From NCBI RefSeq assembly GCF_026248825.1, contig NZ_CP110973.1, forward strand, positions 5,849,501-5,913,500: DNA of 64,000 nucleotides, written 5' to 3'. Within the stretch, counting starts at the first letter, position 1, and each line of letters begins with the position of its first letter. The notes under the pieces are model-generated. The model searched no databases, had not been told where the DNA came from, and saw only the letters and a list, made by a program, of their open reading frames with translations. The position numbers were made by a program, and so were the translations under genes. The DNA comes from Larkinella insperata. GTDB taxonomy: Bacteria > Bacteroidota > Bacteroidia > Cytophagales > Spirosomataceae. Of this stretch, positions 39,246 to 46,832 are shown piece by piece.

Positions 39246-39719
39246 CTATTTACATTGAACCAGTTCTGCCTCAATTGTCGGCATGAAGTATGGATAAAGC
39301 GGTCGAATGGCGCCACCCTCAAGCTTTCCCAGTAGACCTAGTAAAGCGTTAATCTGATTATCCTTTGCTTCCAGTTGTCGGTCTTTTGTTTCCAACTGCT
39401 TTTCCATCGTCATTTTAAATTGATGGAACTCAGAGACCAACCGAGAAATCACCCCTTCTCCAAAACTAGCCTCTTCAACAGTTCGGTTTTGCGCAACTAA
39501 ATCCATACCACCACTAAACTCTTCTCCAAAATAGTTAGGTTCTACATTAAGAACCTGAGCTAATGCCAGCAATTGACTAGGCTTAACTTTATCACGCCTA
39601 ACCATCTTATAAAAGCCCGTTTCCGTCATTCCTAGCGATTCCGCAACTGATTTTACTGTCTTTAACGGAGAGTCTATATCTCTTACCCTCCGCTTAACTT
39701 TTTCTAGTCTATCTTCCAT
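39246..39719 (-). CDS. Phage HTH repressor-like regulator with coiled-coil tail
   Basis: A 157-residue protein from the ATG at 39719 (an earlier in-frame start at 39761 lies in the control region). Residues about 10-70 form an XRE-like helix-turn-helix (VKSVAESLGMTETGFYKMVRRDKVKPSQLLALAQVLNV). A heptad-rich segment follows (MEKQLETKDRQLEAKDNQINALL), which suggests dimerisation. It lies divergent to the early genes with palindromic sites between, the classic layout of a lysogeny repressor (inference). Confidence 0.85.
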   Translation of the reverse strand: MEDRLEKVKRRVRDIDSPLKTVKSVAESLGMTETGFYKMVRRDKVKPSQLLALAQVLNVEPNYFGEEFSGGMDLVAQNRTVEEASFGEGVISRLVSEFHQFKMTMEKQLETKDRQLEAKDNQINALLGLLGKLEGGAIRPLYPYFMPTIEAELVQCK

Positions 39720-39743
39720 AGAAAAAAAATAGTTATGTAAAAC

Positions 39744-39813
39744 TTGACTGATACAACTCAATAGTTTAGTATTGCATTACGAAAATTCGTAATAGACATT
39801 ACGAAATAACGTA
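39744..39813. promoter_or_regulatory. Early phage control region: rightward promoter and palindromic operators
   Basis: A perfect-arm palindrome ATTACGAAAATTCGTAAT lies at 39776-39793. A second, imperfect copy (ATTACGAAATAACGTA) lies at 39798-39813. Just upstream, TTG at 39744 and TAGTTTAG at 39762-39769 resemble a Bacteroidota -33/-7 promoter reading rightward, whose start would fall on the first palindrome. Repressor binding there would block early transcription (inference). Confidence 0.5.
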
Positions 39814-39840
39814 TCGACTAACGTAAAAGCAAGTTTTACT

Positions 39841-40095
39841 ATGCCAACGGCAAAAAAAATTTCACATTCTAAAAATGCGCTCTGGGATATATATGCAGAT
39901 GCAGACCCAGTCGTGCGCACCAGGATTCAACTGGATTTGAAGGAAGTCGCGCTGTTCCGCCACTGGTACGAGACAGCATCTAAGGGAGGCTACGACTTAA
40001 CGAAAGCGAAGGCCCCGCTCCGGGATATCTTCCTAAAACACATGCCTGAAACGGCCAAAATATTCGGCATTACCCTCTCACCTCAAGCTGCATGA
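39841..40095 (+). CDS. Small phage early protein, unknown
   Basis: An 84-residue soluble protein with a basic N-terminus and helical body. First gene after the early control region, which suits an early regulator or replication accessory, but no family is recognised. It is followed 3 bp later by the next gene. Confidence 0.65.
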   Translation: MPTAKKISHSKNALWDIYADADPVVRTRIQLDLKEVALFRHWYETASKGGYDLTKAKAPLRDIFLKHMPETAKIFGITLSPQAA

Positions 40096-40098
40096 ATT

Positions 40099-40395
40099 AT
40101 GGCTATTCAAGTAAAAATGGTCGCCGAATACGCGAAACAACAGCTAGAGGTAGATGGCATTATGATGGTCACCATCGAGCGCGAGATCGACGTAATCTGT
40201 TTCGGCGGTTGCGACATCGGAGTTAACCTGCAAACCAAAATTGCAGCAGTTCACAAACTAATGCTGGAAACCAATGAAGAATGCCAGCAGTTGGGCCTGC
40301 CCGAACCGTGGCCGGGTATTTCCAAAATTGTCCATCCAATCAAAACTTTCCCTTCAACCTCTCAATCCGATGAATCAATCGAAACCCATTCATAG
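40099..40395 (+). CDS. Small phage early protein, unknown
   Basis: A 98-residue protein with a beta strand-rich centre (GIMMVTIEREIDVICFGGCDIGV) and a helical segment after it. The 3' end overlaps the next small membrane gene by 26 bp. No family recognised. Confidence 0.6.
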   Translation: MAIQVKMVAEYAKQQLEVDGIMMVTIEREIDVICFGGCDIGVNLQTKIAAVHKLMLETNEECQQLGLPEPWPGISKIVHPIKTFPSTSQSDESIETHS

Positions 40396-40498
40396 CTGGG
40401 ACTGGCTAAACATCCGCGTCTGGTCCGGAGTGTTGCTCTCTGCCGCCGGTACCGCCTGGCTTCTTTATTCACTTTTCACCTTTTTATTCTTCAACTAA
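40370..40498 (+). CDS. 42-residue single-span membrane peptide
   Basis: ATG at 40370, TAA ending at 40498, overlapping the previous gene and ending 1 bp before the next ATG. Residues 17-40 form one hydrophobic helix ending in FLFFN. Placement in the tight early block supports expression. Could be a superinfection-exclusion or host-membrane factor (speculative). Confidence 0.55.
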   Translation: MNQSKPIHSWDWLNIRVWSGVLLSAAGTAWLLYSLFTFLFFN

Positions 40499-40499
40499 C

Positions 40500-41138
40500 A
40501 TGGTTTCACCAAACCTCGAATCGCGCAAATCGGAGATTACCTTCTTAATGAAGAAGTATCAGGAAGTACTGGTCAGACTTATCAAGTTGCGGGACTACGT
40601 CGCCCAGTATGATAATAAACTAGCCACCATCGCTATTATGCCTCACGGACGGCCGGACGATACGGTTAAAATGCTGGCGTTTTTTATGTCAGCGAAACCA
40701 AGCCTGCCTGCTTTCGATCCAAACACACCCTCTTTTCTTCATATACTGACGGATGATCTGCTGCCGCACCTAGTGGATGAAATGATTGATCATTACGAAA
40801 GGCTAATCGAGAGTCAGCAAGACGTTCTAAGGGAGGTGCTGGCGATGCAGGACAGTCCTGAACCGGTTTTTGACTGGCAAACCTCTACCACCTCCGCAGA
40901 AAACGCCCCACCGGTCGTCAATTTTCTAATCAATGAACTCAAAGCGCTGCCAACGGCGACGGTCTACGTAAGAGTAAAGCGCCAGTCAGGATTTGAGAAC
41001 TGGGAAGTGAAAATGGACGCTCATACGAACATCACCATTCACCCCAAAAGGTATCCGGCTTTCTCTTACAGCAGGAGACCCTCGACAGCGGAACGCAGAG
41101 CTGAACACGTTTTCACCTATTCCTGTCCAATTGCATGA
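40500..41138 (+). CDS. Phage early protein of 212 residues, unknown
   Basis: A helical N-terminal half with charged heptad-like stretches and a beta-rich C-terminal part. No motif recognised. Its last codons overlap the next gene as ATGA (41135-41138), indicating translational coupling. Confidence 0.65.
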   Translation: MVSPNLESRKSEITFLMKKYQEVLVRLIKLRDYVAQYDNKLATIAIMPHGRPDDTVKMLAFFMSAKPSLPAFDPNTPSFLHILTDDLLPHLVDEMIDHYERLIESQQDVLREVLAMQDSPEPVFDWQTSTTSAENAPPVVNFLINELKALPTATVYVRVKRQSGFENWEVKMDAHTNITIHPKRYPAFSYSRRPSTAERRAEHVFTYSCPIA

Positions 41139-41230
41139 CGTTCGAAATCTGGGGACAAATCATCGTCGTCCTCTGTACCATCTCTCTGTTCATCTTGAAT
41201 TACCGCAACAACAAGCGTGATAAACAATGA
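41135..41230 (+). CDS. 31-residue single-span membrane peptide
   Basis: ATGA overlaps on both sides (41135-41138 and 41227-41230) lock this frame between two genes. It encodes MTFEIWGQ followed by a hydrophobic helix and a basic tail (NYRNNKRDKQ). Topology resembles small phage holin- or exclusion-type peptides, though its early position argues against lysis. Confidence 0.6.
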   Translation: MTFEIWGQIIVVLCTISLFILNYRNNKRDKQ

Positions 41231-41499
41231 GCTATAACCAGCTCCTGCTTTGCTACTTCCAGCAGCAACCGTTCGTCTCGCTGATCTCCAGCGACGATTT
41301 CAAGAGCCAGGCTGAGGGCCTGATGAATTTCCAAGTATTCTTGATGGCTTTCATCCTGGATCTACGCCAGTGCATCGATGGCCCGCTTCTAGGGGATGAT
41401 ATTCTGCGCAACCAGCTCGGCTTTCAGATGTCCCAGGCCCAGACGATTCTGATAATGATTAAAACCGAGTTTAACGAGCTAACTGCAATACCAAAATGA
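41227..41499 (+). CDS. Small phage early protein, unknown
   Basis: A 90-residue soluble protein rich in Gln, Leu and Phe. Coupled by ATGA overlaps to both neighbours (41227, 41496). No family recognised. Confidence 0.65.
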   Translation: MSYNQLLLCYFQQQPFVSLISSDDFKSQAEGLMNFQVFLMAFILDLRQCIDGPLLGDDILRNQLGFQMSQAQTILIMIKTEFNELTAIPK

Positions 41500-41732
41500 A
41501 TGTCACAGAAATTCTTGAAGAATACGCCGACAACGCCCTGGCTGGCTGGACACTAGGCGAATTGATGGGGGGCGATGTGGTCCTGAGAGAACGCCACGAA
41601 GAACTGCAGGCGAAAGTCCCCAAAACCGACCTCGAGTATGAGGAAATGTCCCAGATCACGACTGTCCTGGATCATATGGCCACCATTTATGAAGACCTAA
41701 GTCCCTGGATGCAGGAAGAATCTACTTACTAG
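41496..41732 (+). CDS. Small acidic phage early protein
   Basis: A 78-residue, strongly acidic, helical protein. Acidic early phage proteins are sometimes DNA mimics or inhibitors, but nothing in the sequence proves it. Overlaps the previous gene by 4 bp. Confidence 0.65.
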   Translation: MNVTEILEEYADNALAGWTLGELMGGDVVLRERHEELQAKVPKTDLEYEEMSQITTVLDHMATIYEDLSPWMQEESTY

Positions 41733-41769
41733 TTAATTAATTCATTTTCACCCTTTTATTTATTCTACA

Positions 41770-42186
41770 ATGAATGTAAATGTAATCTTTCGCAGCCTGG
41801 CATTGACGCCAGCTCGTAAAAATCGCAACCAGTACCGTCAACTTGCCGTAACTTTTGATAATTCGGCGGATCTCGACTGTCTCAATCGGTTACTCAATCA
41901 CCAGGTAATTGGCACTTTCGCCGGCGATCCACCGCCGGCGGGATTTAGCCGCACCGAGATTATTGCCCTATCGGTTTTTGTTCCCGATCAGCCGGCTAAC
42001 CTGGTGAGCACGATTGATCCGCTTAGCGACCTGGCTCGCTACATCCGGCTCCAGCTCCAGCAGCAACGCAATACAGAATGCCGGCTCCATCCGGACATTG
42101 AACCACGCCAGCTCATTGATGCGCTGGGTCGTCTGCTGCTGACAATGGGTGAGCCATCCAAAATTGTATTTAAACTCGGCAATTAG
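41770..42186 (+). CDS. Phage early protein of 138 residues, unknown
   Basis: Alpha/beta protein with LAVTFDNSADLDCL and ALSVFVPDQPANL strands and helices. No signal peptide or membrane segment, no recognised family. Preceded by a 37-bp AT-rich gap. Confidence 0.62.
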   Translation: MNVNVIFRSLALTPARKNRNQYRQLAVTFDNSADLDCLNRLLNHQVIGTFAGDPPPAGFSRTEIIALSVFVPDQPANLVSTIDPLSDLARYIRLQLQQQRNTECRLHPDIEPRQLIDALGRLLLTMGEPSKIVFKLGN

Positions 42187-42246
42187 CCGGGATGACCATT
42201 TAACCGGCCGTCCCGACCCCGGGGCGGCCACAACGAACAAGAAGGC

Positions 42247-42732
42247 ATGACCCCAACAAATAAAGATACCCTGGCAAGTAGAAAAGCCGCCTTCGCCAAT
42301 AGCAGTGGCCTGGTTTATGAGTGGGCAAAAACAGAAGATAACGCAGAAACGGTCAAGCTCGTCGCCCAGGCCATCGATGATGCCATCGACCTGATCAGCG
42401 CCCTGGAAGTTAAAGCCGATACCCCACGCCACCAGCACCAGCACGGTCCCACAAACAACCACTACGATCGAAAGGAAATCCAGTCAAACGTATACGTGGC
42501 TAATCAGACTTCGTATAACGTCAACGGTCACGCCCTGGAAAACAGCGTGCACGTGGAGGTGGGGCGTGACCTGTTTTACAAACTCAGCAAGGATCTGATC
42601 ATTAGTAGTTCGGGGCACATGGTGATCCGGCCCGAATCAAAAAAACTTCTTACTGCGGTCGGAGAAATCGACCTGAGCGATACGGAGCTGTCGCGCCTGC
42701 AGTCATTCCTTAAAACTGACTTCGGCGTATGA
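42247..42732 (+). CDS. Phage early protein of 161 residues, unknown
   Basis: Helical N-terminal half, then a His-rich patch (RHQHQHG) and a C-terminal helix pair ending TDFGV. The His-rich patch could bind metal. Overlaps the DUF3987 gene by ATGA (42729), so it is probably made together with the replication protein. Confidence 0.65.
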   Translation: MTPTNKDTLASRKAAFANSSGLVYEWAKTEDNAETVKLVAQAIDDAIDLISALEVKADTPRHQHQHGPTNNHYDRKEIQSNVYVANQTSYNVNGHALENSVHVEVGRDLFYKLSKDLIISSSGHMVIRPESKKLLTAVGEIDLSDTELSRLQSFLKTDFGV

Positions 42733-44201
42733 GAGTGTATCAACCTTTTGGTGAGCGAGATCCAAAACCTAACCCGGTTAACCCCAGCGCCTACGCGTCG
42801 GTACTGGCTGAAGATGATCTGGAAACAGAAGCCATTAAACGGCGCAAAGGCCACGTTTTCCCCCTCGATGTCTTTCCCGAACACATCAAACCCTTAATCG
42901 CCGTCCTGGTCGATAAAATGCAGGGTGAGCGGGCCTTTATCGGCATGTCGCTGTTGCAGGCTGCCAGCACCGCGATTGGCTCGGCCCTTCGTGCCCGGAT
43001 GGGTGACTGGGAGGTTTGTCTTTCGATGTGGGGTTGCTCGGTGGGGATCAGCTCCTCGGGAAAGTCGATGATCCAGGGCGTTTTACTTCGCCCCCTCAAC
43101 AAGATCCAGGACGATTACAACGAGCAGTACTTCGACAAGCTCAAGGAACAGGAACGGGAATATGCCATCAAGGTGAAGTCTAAGAAAAATCCGCTTAAGG
43201 AAGACGAACCCGACGCTGTTGAAGAGACCTTTTTCTTTGGCAGTAATAGCGAGCCAGTCAAACAGAAAGTGGTCATGTTCGAGGATATCACCTTCGAGGC
43301 CCTGATTAAGGACGTGCTGCAGCACAATTACAAGGGCGTAACCCGCTACGCTGATGAGCTGCTGAAGTGGATCGATGACATGGACCGTTACAAAACCGGG
43401 AAATCGGAGGCCTCCTTTTGGACAGCAAGCTGGTCACCCTCCTCCTCTTTCACGATGCGCCGGGCCGGCGGGAAACTGACGTATATCCGTAAGCACCACC
43501 TGGTGGCCAGCGTAATGGGATCAACGCAGCCCGATGTAATCTACCGCTTTTACGAGCAGAACCGCCTGGCGACCGGCTACATTTTCAGGATGCTGTGGGC
43601 GTTTGCCGAAACCGATCGGGTAATTTCTCCGGACTTGTCCTATCGCATCCCGGAGGAGCTGCTGGAGGGCTATAACCGGATGATCCAACGGATGTACCAC
43701 GAGCTGCCGATGAACTACGAGACCGACGAGCCGCACGTGTCCAAGGTCAGCCGACCGGGCATTCTACGGTTTCAGGAATGGCAGGACAAACACACGATGG
43801 CCATCAACCGGATGGATAACCTCACCGATAAGAACGTCAAAGCCGGGATCTTCGGGAAGATCAAAGAATACGGCCTGCGCATTGCCCTGATTCTGAAAGT
43901 GATGGATATGTGCCACAGCCACCCTAAACTAAAACCCGACACGATCGAGGACGAGTACATCTACCGGGCGCTGAAGGTTTGCGACTACTTTATGCACTCT
44001 GGTTATGAAGCCTACCAGACGGCCAAAAGCAAGGTCTTGATTCCGCCCAACGTGTTGGAGTTTGCCGCCCTGTTGAAGGGTTTCCAGTACAACCAGAAAG
44101 CTCTGGCCGATCACCTGGGCATTACCAAGCAGTCGGTTAACGAAAAGCTCAAGCGGTATATGGATAAGTATCCGGCCGCTTTCCAAGCTAAAAATTCATA
44201 G
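42729..44201 (+). CDS. DUF3987-family replication protein (primase/helicase-like ATPase)
   Basis: A 490-residue protein. A P-loop of the form GISSSGKS (about 109-116) sits after a hydrophobic strand, and an acidic YADELLKWIDDMDRY block further on can serve as Walker B. This pattern fits DUF3987 proteins, which occur with phage and plasmid replication genes. The C-terminal 60 residues look like a helix-turn-helix (KALADHLGITKQSVNEKLKRY). It lies directly before the 327-bp palindrome, which suggests that region as its DNA target (inference). Confidence 0.78.
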   Translation: MRVYQPFGERDPKPNPVNPSAYASVLAEDDLETEAIKRRKGHVFPLDVFPEHIKPLIAVLVDKMQGERAFIGMSLLQAASTAIGSALRARMGDWEVCLSMWGCSVGISSSGKSMIQGVLLRPLNKIQDDYNEQYFDKLKEQEREYAIKVKSKKNPLKEDEPDAVEETFFFGSNSEPVKQKVVMFEDITFEALIKDVLQHNYKGVTRYADELLKWIDDMDRYKTGKSEASFWTASWSPSSSFTMRRAGGKLTYIRKHHLVASVMGSTQPDVIYRFYEQNRLATGYIFRMLWAFAETDRVISPDLSYRIPEELLEGYNRMIQRMYHELPMNYETDEPHVSKVSRPGILRFQEWQDKHTMAINRMDNLTDKNVKAGIFGKIKEYGLRIALILKVMDMCHSHPKLKPDTIEDEYIYRALKVCDYFMHSGYEAYQTAKSKVLIPPNVLEFAALLKGFQYNQKALADHLGITKQSVNEKLKRYMDKYPAAFQAKNS

Positions 44202-44204
44202 AAC

Positions 44205-44531
44205 CCTGACTTCCTGACCGTTTTTAGTCCTATTTTTTTGCTAAGTGTCTGATAAATAGACAGATAAGTGGTCAGGGCCGGTCAGGATTTTAGTGTTTAT
44301 AACTCACGTAAGTAATTGATAATCAAAGGTAGGATGTCAGGTATAGTGCCCTGACCGACCCTGACCGAAAGTAAGGACGGGTCAGGGTGTTCAACCTGAC
44401 GACTCACTACTGATTATCAGCAAGTTAATCAAGTCAAAAACAGAAAAATCCTGACTTGCCCTGACCAAGAGCAGATTTGATTATCAGCGAGTTACGTTAA
44501 AAATAGGATTAAAAGCGGTCAGGAAGTCAGG
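44205..44531. repeat. 327-bp imperfect palindrome with mirrored CCTGAC hexamers (candidate origin or structured RNA)
   Basis: No gene lies here. Twelve CCTGAC/GTCAGG hexamers form six mirror pairs about position 44368: 44205/44526, 44213/44518, 44271/44460, 44281/44450, 44336/44395, 44350/44381 (first bases). A seventh copy at 44360 faces GTAAGG. The outermost 16 bp (44205-44220, 44516-44531) are perfect inverted repeats. By hand count, 111 of 163 arm positions pair without any gap. TGATTATCAGC(A/G)AGTTA also recurs at 44411 and 44478. Flanked by the DUF3987 gene and HNH gene. Confidence 0.9.
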
Positions 44532-44556
44532 ACACCACTAAAACTCACTTTTAGCG

Positions 44557-44961
44557 ATGCCAGTCAACTACAAAGACTACCATCCCATGTGGAAGCGGAT
44601 CAGCCGGTTTGTCCGACTGATCAGGGCGAAAAACAAATGTGAGCAGTGCGGGGCACCGCACCTGGAGACCATCGCCAGGGCCAAAGACGGCACGTATATG
44701 AATATCGATGGTGAGGTATTTAACGAAGAAACCGGGGAGTATTTGGGCATGGCCCGGGGGAGCGAATACATGGAAGACCGTTTTGTCAAAATCGTGCTGA
44801 CGGTAGCGCACCTGGATCACGATCCGAAGAACAACGACCTGGTGAATTTAAAAGCGCTCTGCCAGCGCTGCCACCTGGCGCACGACCGGAAGGATAATAA
44901 CCTTCGCAGGAAGTACGGCAAGAATTACCGAGTCTGGAATCTATTCACGCAAAATTCTTAA
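44557..44961 (+). CDS. HNH endonuclease
   Basis: A 134-residue protein with CEQC and CQRCH zinc-knuckle pairs and a central HLDHDPKNND motif followed by LVNLKALCQRCHLAHD, the standard HNH layout. In tailed phages such genes often lie near terminase and assist DNA packaging; here it is 8 kb upstream of terminase and directly right of the palindrome. It could be a homing or packaging nuclease. Confidence 0.85.
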   Translation: MPVNYKDYHPMWKRISRFVRLIRAKNKCEQCGAPHLETIARAKDGTYMNIDGEVFNEETGEYLGMARGSEYMEDRFVKIVLTVAHLDHDPKNNDLVNLKALCQRCHLAHDRKDNNLRRKYGKNYRVWNLFTQNS

Positions 44962-44973
44962 CGCTTTATAACC

Positions 44974-45120
44974 ATGTTACGCAGAGTAGAGCACCATGAA
45001 AAAGTCCGCGTCCGAGCTGGCACCGGCATCGAGCATCTGGAGAAGCACCTGGTCACAACCTGGACGCTTTTCGGCCTTCCCGTTTACATCTATCACAAAG
45101 TTTTAACGACTAATTTTTAA
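44974..45120 (+). CDS. Small basic phage protein, unknown
   Basis: A 48-residue basic protein from the ATG at 44974, 12 bp after the HNH gene, ending 3 bp before the next ATG. Basic N-terminal half and an aromatic C-terminal strand. No family. Kept because it fills the gap in a tightly packed co-directional run. Confidence 0.5.
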   Translation: MLRRVEHHEKVRVRAGTGIEHLEKHLVTTWTLFGLPVYIYHKVLTTNF

Positions 45121-45123
45121 TGT

Positions 45124-45399
45124 ATGACCTCTCAAGAAATTATTGACCGACTGGAAGCTGAAGGCATTTCTAATGCACAAATTATTGAAGACGGTTTCCC
45201 TGAATGGGTAGGCAAGGTTGTGGATAAGCGTTACGAGCATCGTAATGAAACAGAGGATGAATTCGAGAATGAGACGCAAGTTTATCACTTAGTAGACCAC
45301 AACGTGTTCCTAATGATCGATGGGACAAAGGAGAATGGCCAATGGAACTATTGGGGCCTTAGAGAATGCCGACAAGTCAGCGTAATTGAGTACGTATAA
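45124..45399 (+). CDS. Small acidic phage protein, unknown
   Basis: A 91-residue acidic protein, compact alpha/beta, no signal or membrane segment. Follows the preceding small gene by 3 bp. No family recognised; more AT-rich than the late genes. Confidence 0.62.
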   Translation: MTSQEIIDRLEAEGISNAQIIEDGFPEWVGKVVDKRYEHRNETEDEFENETQVYHLVDHNVFLMIDGTKENGQWNYWGLRECRQVSVIEYV

Positions 45400-45434
45400 C
45401 TTCGTGATGTACCACTTCTAATTCTCTACCTAAA

Positions 45435-45650
45435 ATGGCTATCACCAAAGCACAAATCATCCAAAATTTCGGCAAGCCGGTCAGTGTTGACTTGTCCGTA
45501 GGGACTGCCCTCGGCACCATCTACCGTCTTAACCAACAGTAGATCGAGGGCTACCTGAACAGTGAGCAGCAGCAGGCATACATCGTGCTTACCGGGGACG
45601 ATCCGGAGAAGCCCACCCCTTTTCCCCTGGACGCTATCACCCTGCAATAA
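45435..45650 (+). pseudogene. Small phage gene with an in-frame amber codon
   Basis: An ATG at 45435 opens a 72-codon frame that ends with TAA at 45650 but is cut by TAG at 45540-45542, after NQQ. Both halves have protein-like composition and the same style (MAITKAQIIQNF ... GYLNSEQQQAYIVL). The TAG replaces what could be CAG (Gln) by one change. Either the gene is dead, or the amber is read through. Confidence 0.6.
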
Positions 45651-45661
45651 CTCGCTGTTTT

Positions 45662-45904
45662 ATGCCACTCTACATTCTAACTACCGACAGAAAATTTACA
45701 GATTCTCCCGAGGCTGGCGACCAATTTTGCCTGTGCAGTAGATGTGGTGATGTGATTGGGGAGAACACCCTGCCGATCCGGCTCTGGCCCAATAAGATCT
45801 CGGAATTCCGGTATCATCCCAGGTGCTTGGGATTAACCGAGGCGAAAGTTAATCCGGAAGATTTTTACGACGCGCCATTTATCCAATTACAGCCCGCGCT
45901 TTAG
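45662..45904 (+). CDS. Small Cys-rich phage protein, possible zinc finger
   Basis: An 80-residue protein with CLCSRCG near the middle and HPRC later, a C-x2-C ... H-x2-C arrangement that could hold zinc. Ends the rightward early block; a bidirectional terminator follows 9 bp later. Confidence 0.65.
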   Translation: MPLYILTTDRKFTDSPEAGDQFCLCSRCGDVIGENTLPIRLWPNKISEFRYHPRCLGLTEAKVNPEDFYDAPFIQLQPAL

Positions 45905-45913
45905 TTTTAACAG

Positions 45914-45943
45914 AAAGGTCCGGCGTTACAACGCCGGACCTTT
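45914..45943. terminator. Bidirectional Rho-independent terminator
   Basis: AAAGGTCCGGCGTT (45914-45927) pairs with AACGCCGGACCTTT (45930-45943), a 14-bp stem followed by T6. It ends the early rightward block and the convergent minus-strand gene. Confidence 0.88.
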
Positions 45944-45947
45944 TTTG

Positions 45948-46355
45948 TTATGATTCTTTAGGAAGATCTATGCCTTTCACTGCATAGGCTTCATCTCTAA
46001 GGGCTTTTACAGCAGAAAGCAAATCTAAAGCCTCGTCCAAAAGTGTCCTGCGATTTTCTAAAGTAACCTCGGAAGGTCTCACATTGAGGAGTCTCCGGTA
46101 CACTTCCTCATACTTTTTATCCATATAACCTCTATTCACCAATGCGGTGAATAGATCCCCGGCATACTTCATGTCTGTATCTACAGTCCTTTCACCTTCA
46201 TCATTAACCCACTTAATGATTCTGGGAACCTCCATTGCTCCCCTAATCTGACGATCAACAATTTCTTCTGCCTCTTGAATAATGTCCCTAATTTTATAGC
46301 TATAGTAGCCACATACCATGACCTTGTAGGATTCAAAAATTTCTTGGTAACTCAT
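45948..46355 (-). CDS. Minus-strand AT-rich prophage gene (probable moron), unknown
   Basis: A 135-residue soluble, helical, charged protein read against the surrounding phage genes and more AT-rich than they are. It has its own terminators (45914 and 46501), so it is an independent unit, as lysogenic-conversion (moron) genes usually are. No family recognised. Could be a defence or exclusion factor (speculative). Confidence 0.68.
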   Translation of the reverse strand: MSYQEIFESYKVMVCGYYSYKIRDIIQEAEEIVDRQIRGAMEVPRIIKWVNDEGERTVDTDMKYAGDLFTALVNRGYMDKKYEEVYRRLLNVRPSEVTLENRRTLLDEALDLLSAVKALRDEAYAVKGIDLPKES

Positions 46356-46500
46356 TGCAGAAAGATTTAATGGTGAACTGCCAAGATAGATAATATAGTG
46401 ACAGATGAAATTTCAAACTTCGTAAGCGGCAAATATCAATTATGTGCTGCGTTCTCGACTACAGATTGCAGTCAGTTAAGTCCAGACTAAACCTATAAAC

Positions 46501-46535
46501 AAAATCACCCGCTTGGATACCAGGCGGGTGATTTT
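46501..46535. terminator. Bidirectional Rho-independent terminator
   Basis: AAAATCACCCGC (46501-46512) pairs with GCGGGTGATTTT (46524-46535). It isolates the moron gene from the late region. The rest of the 46356-46832 gap holds no gene besides late promoter 1. Confidence 0.8.
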
Positions 46536-46750
46536 ATTATTCTACAATGAGATGTATATCTCTGCCGCAAAGCTACCGAAATCTAACATTTAACTAGCTA
46601 ACAGGTCCATTTTTAGCAAAATCAAGCCTATGATCATCAATCAGCAATGTTTTGTCTGATAATTGTTACTAACTGAGCATATTTACCCCGTAAATGTACT
46701 TATCTTTATGGTGCTCAGTTCCTTGTCAATTTCTGGCCTTGATACTCATC

Positions 46751-46797
46751 TGGTCGCCTGATGTCCTGTTTTTCGCGGCAAACTGGGCTGAATTTTG
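46751..46797 (+). promoter_or_regulatory. Phage late promoter 1
   Basis: Box TGGTCGCCTGATGTCC directly followed by TGTTTTTC (46751-46774), then 18 nt, then TTTTG (46793-46797), preceded by GA. Precedes the gene at 46833. Confidence 0.75.
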
Positions 46798-46832
46798 CCA
46801 ACGCAATAGACCGTAACTTGTATTAATTGTAC

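Noticed and set aside
39108..39335. Plus-strand frame of 75 codons over the repressor's 3' end
   Set aside because: Overlaps the repressor terminator and the end of its gene; no start context and no family.
44205..44531. The hexamer-rich region as a CRISPR array
   Set aside because: Repeat units are only 6 bp, alternate in orientation and are mirrored; no regular repeat-spacer pattern and no cas genes.
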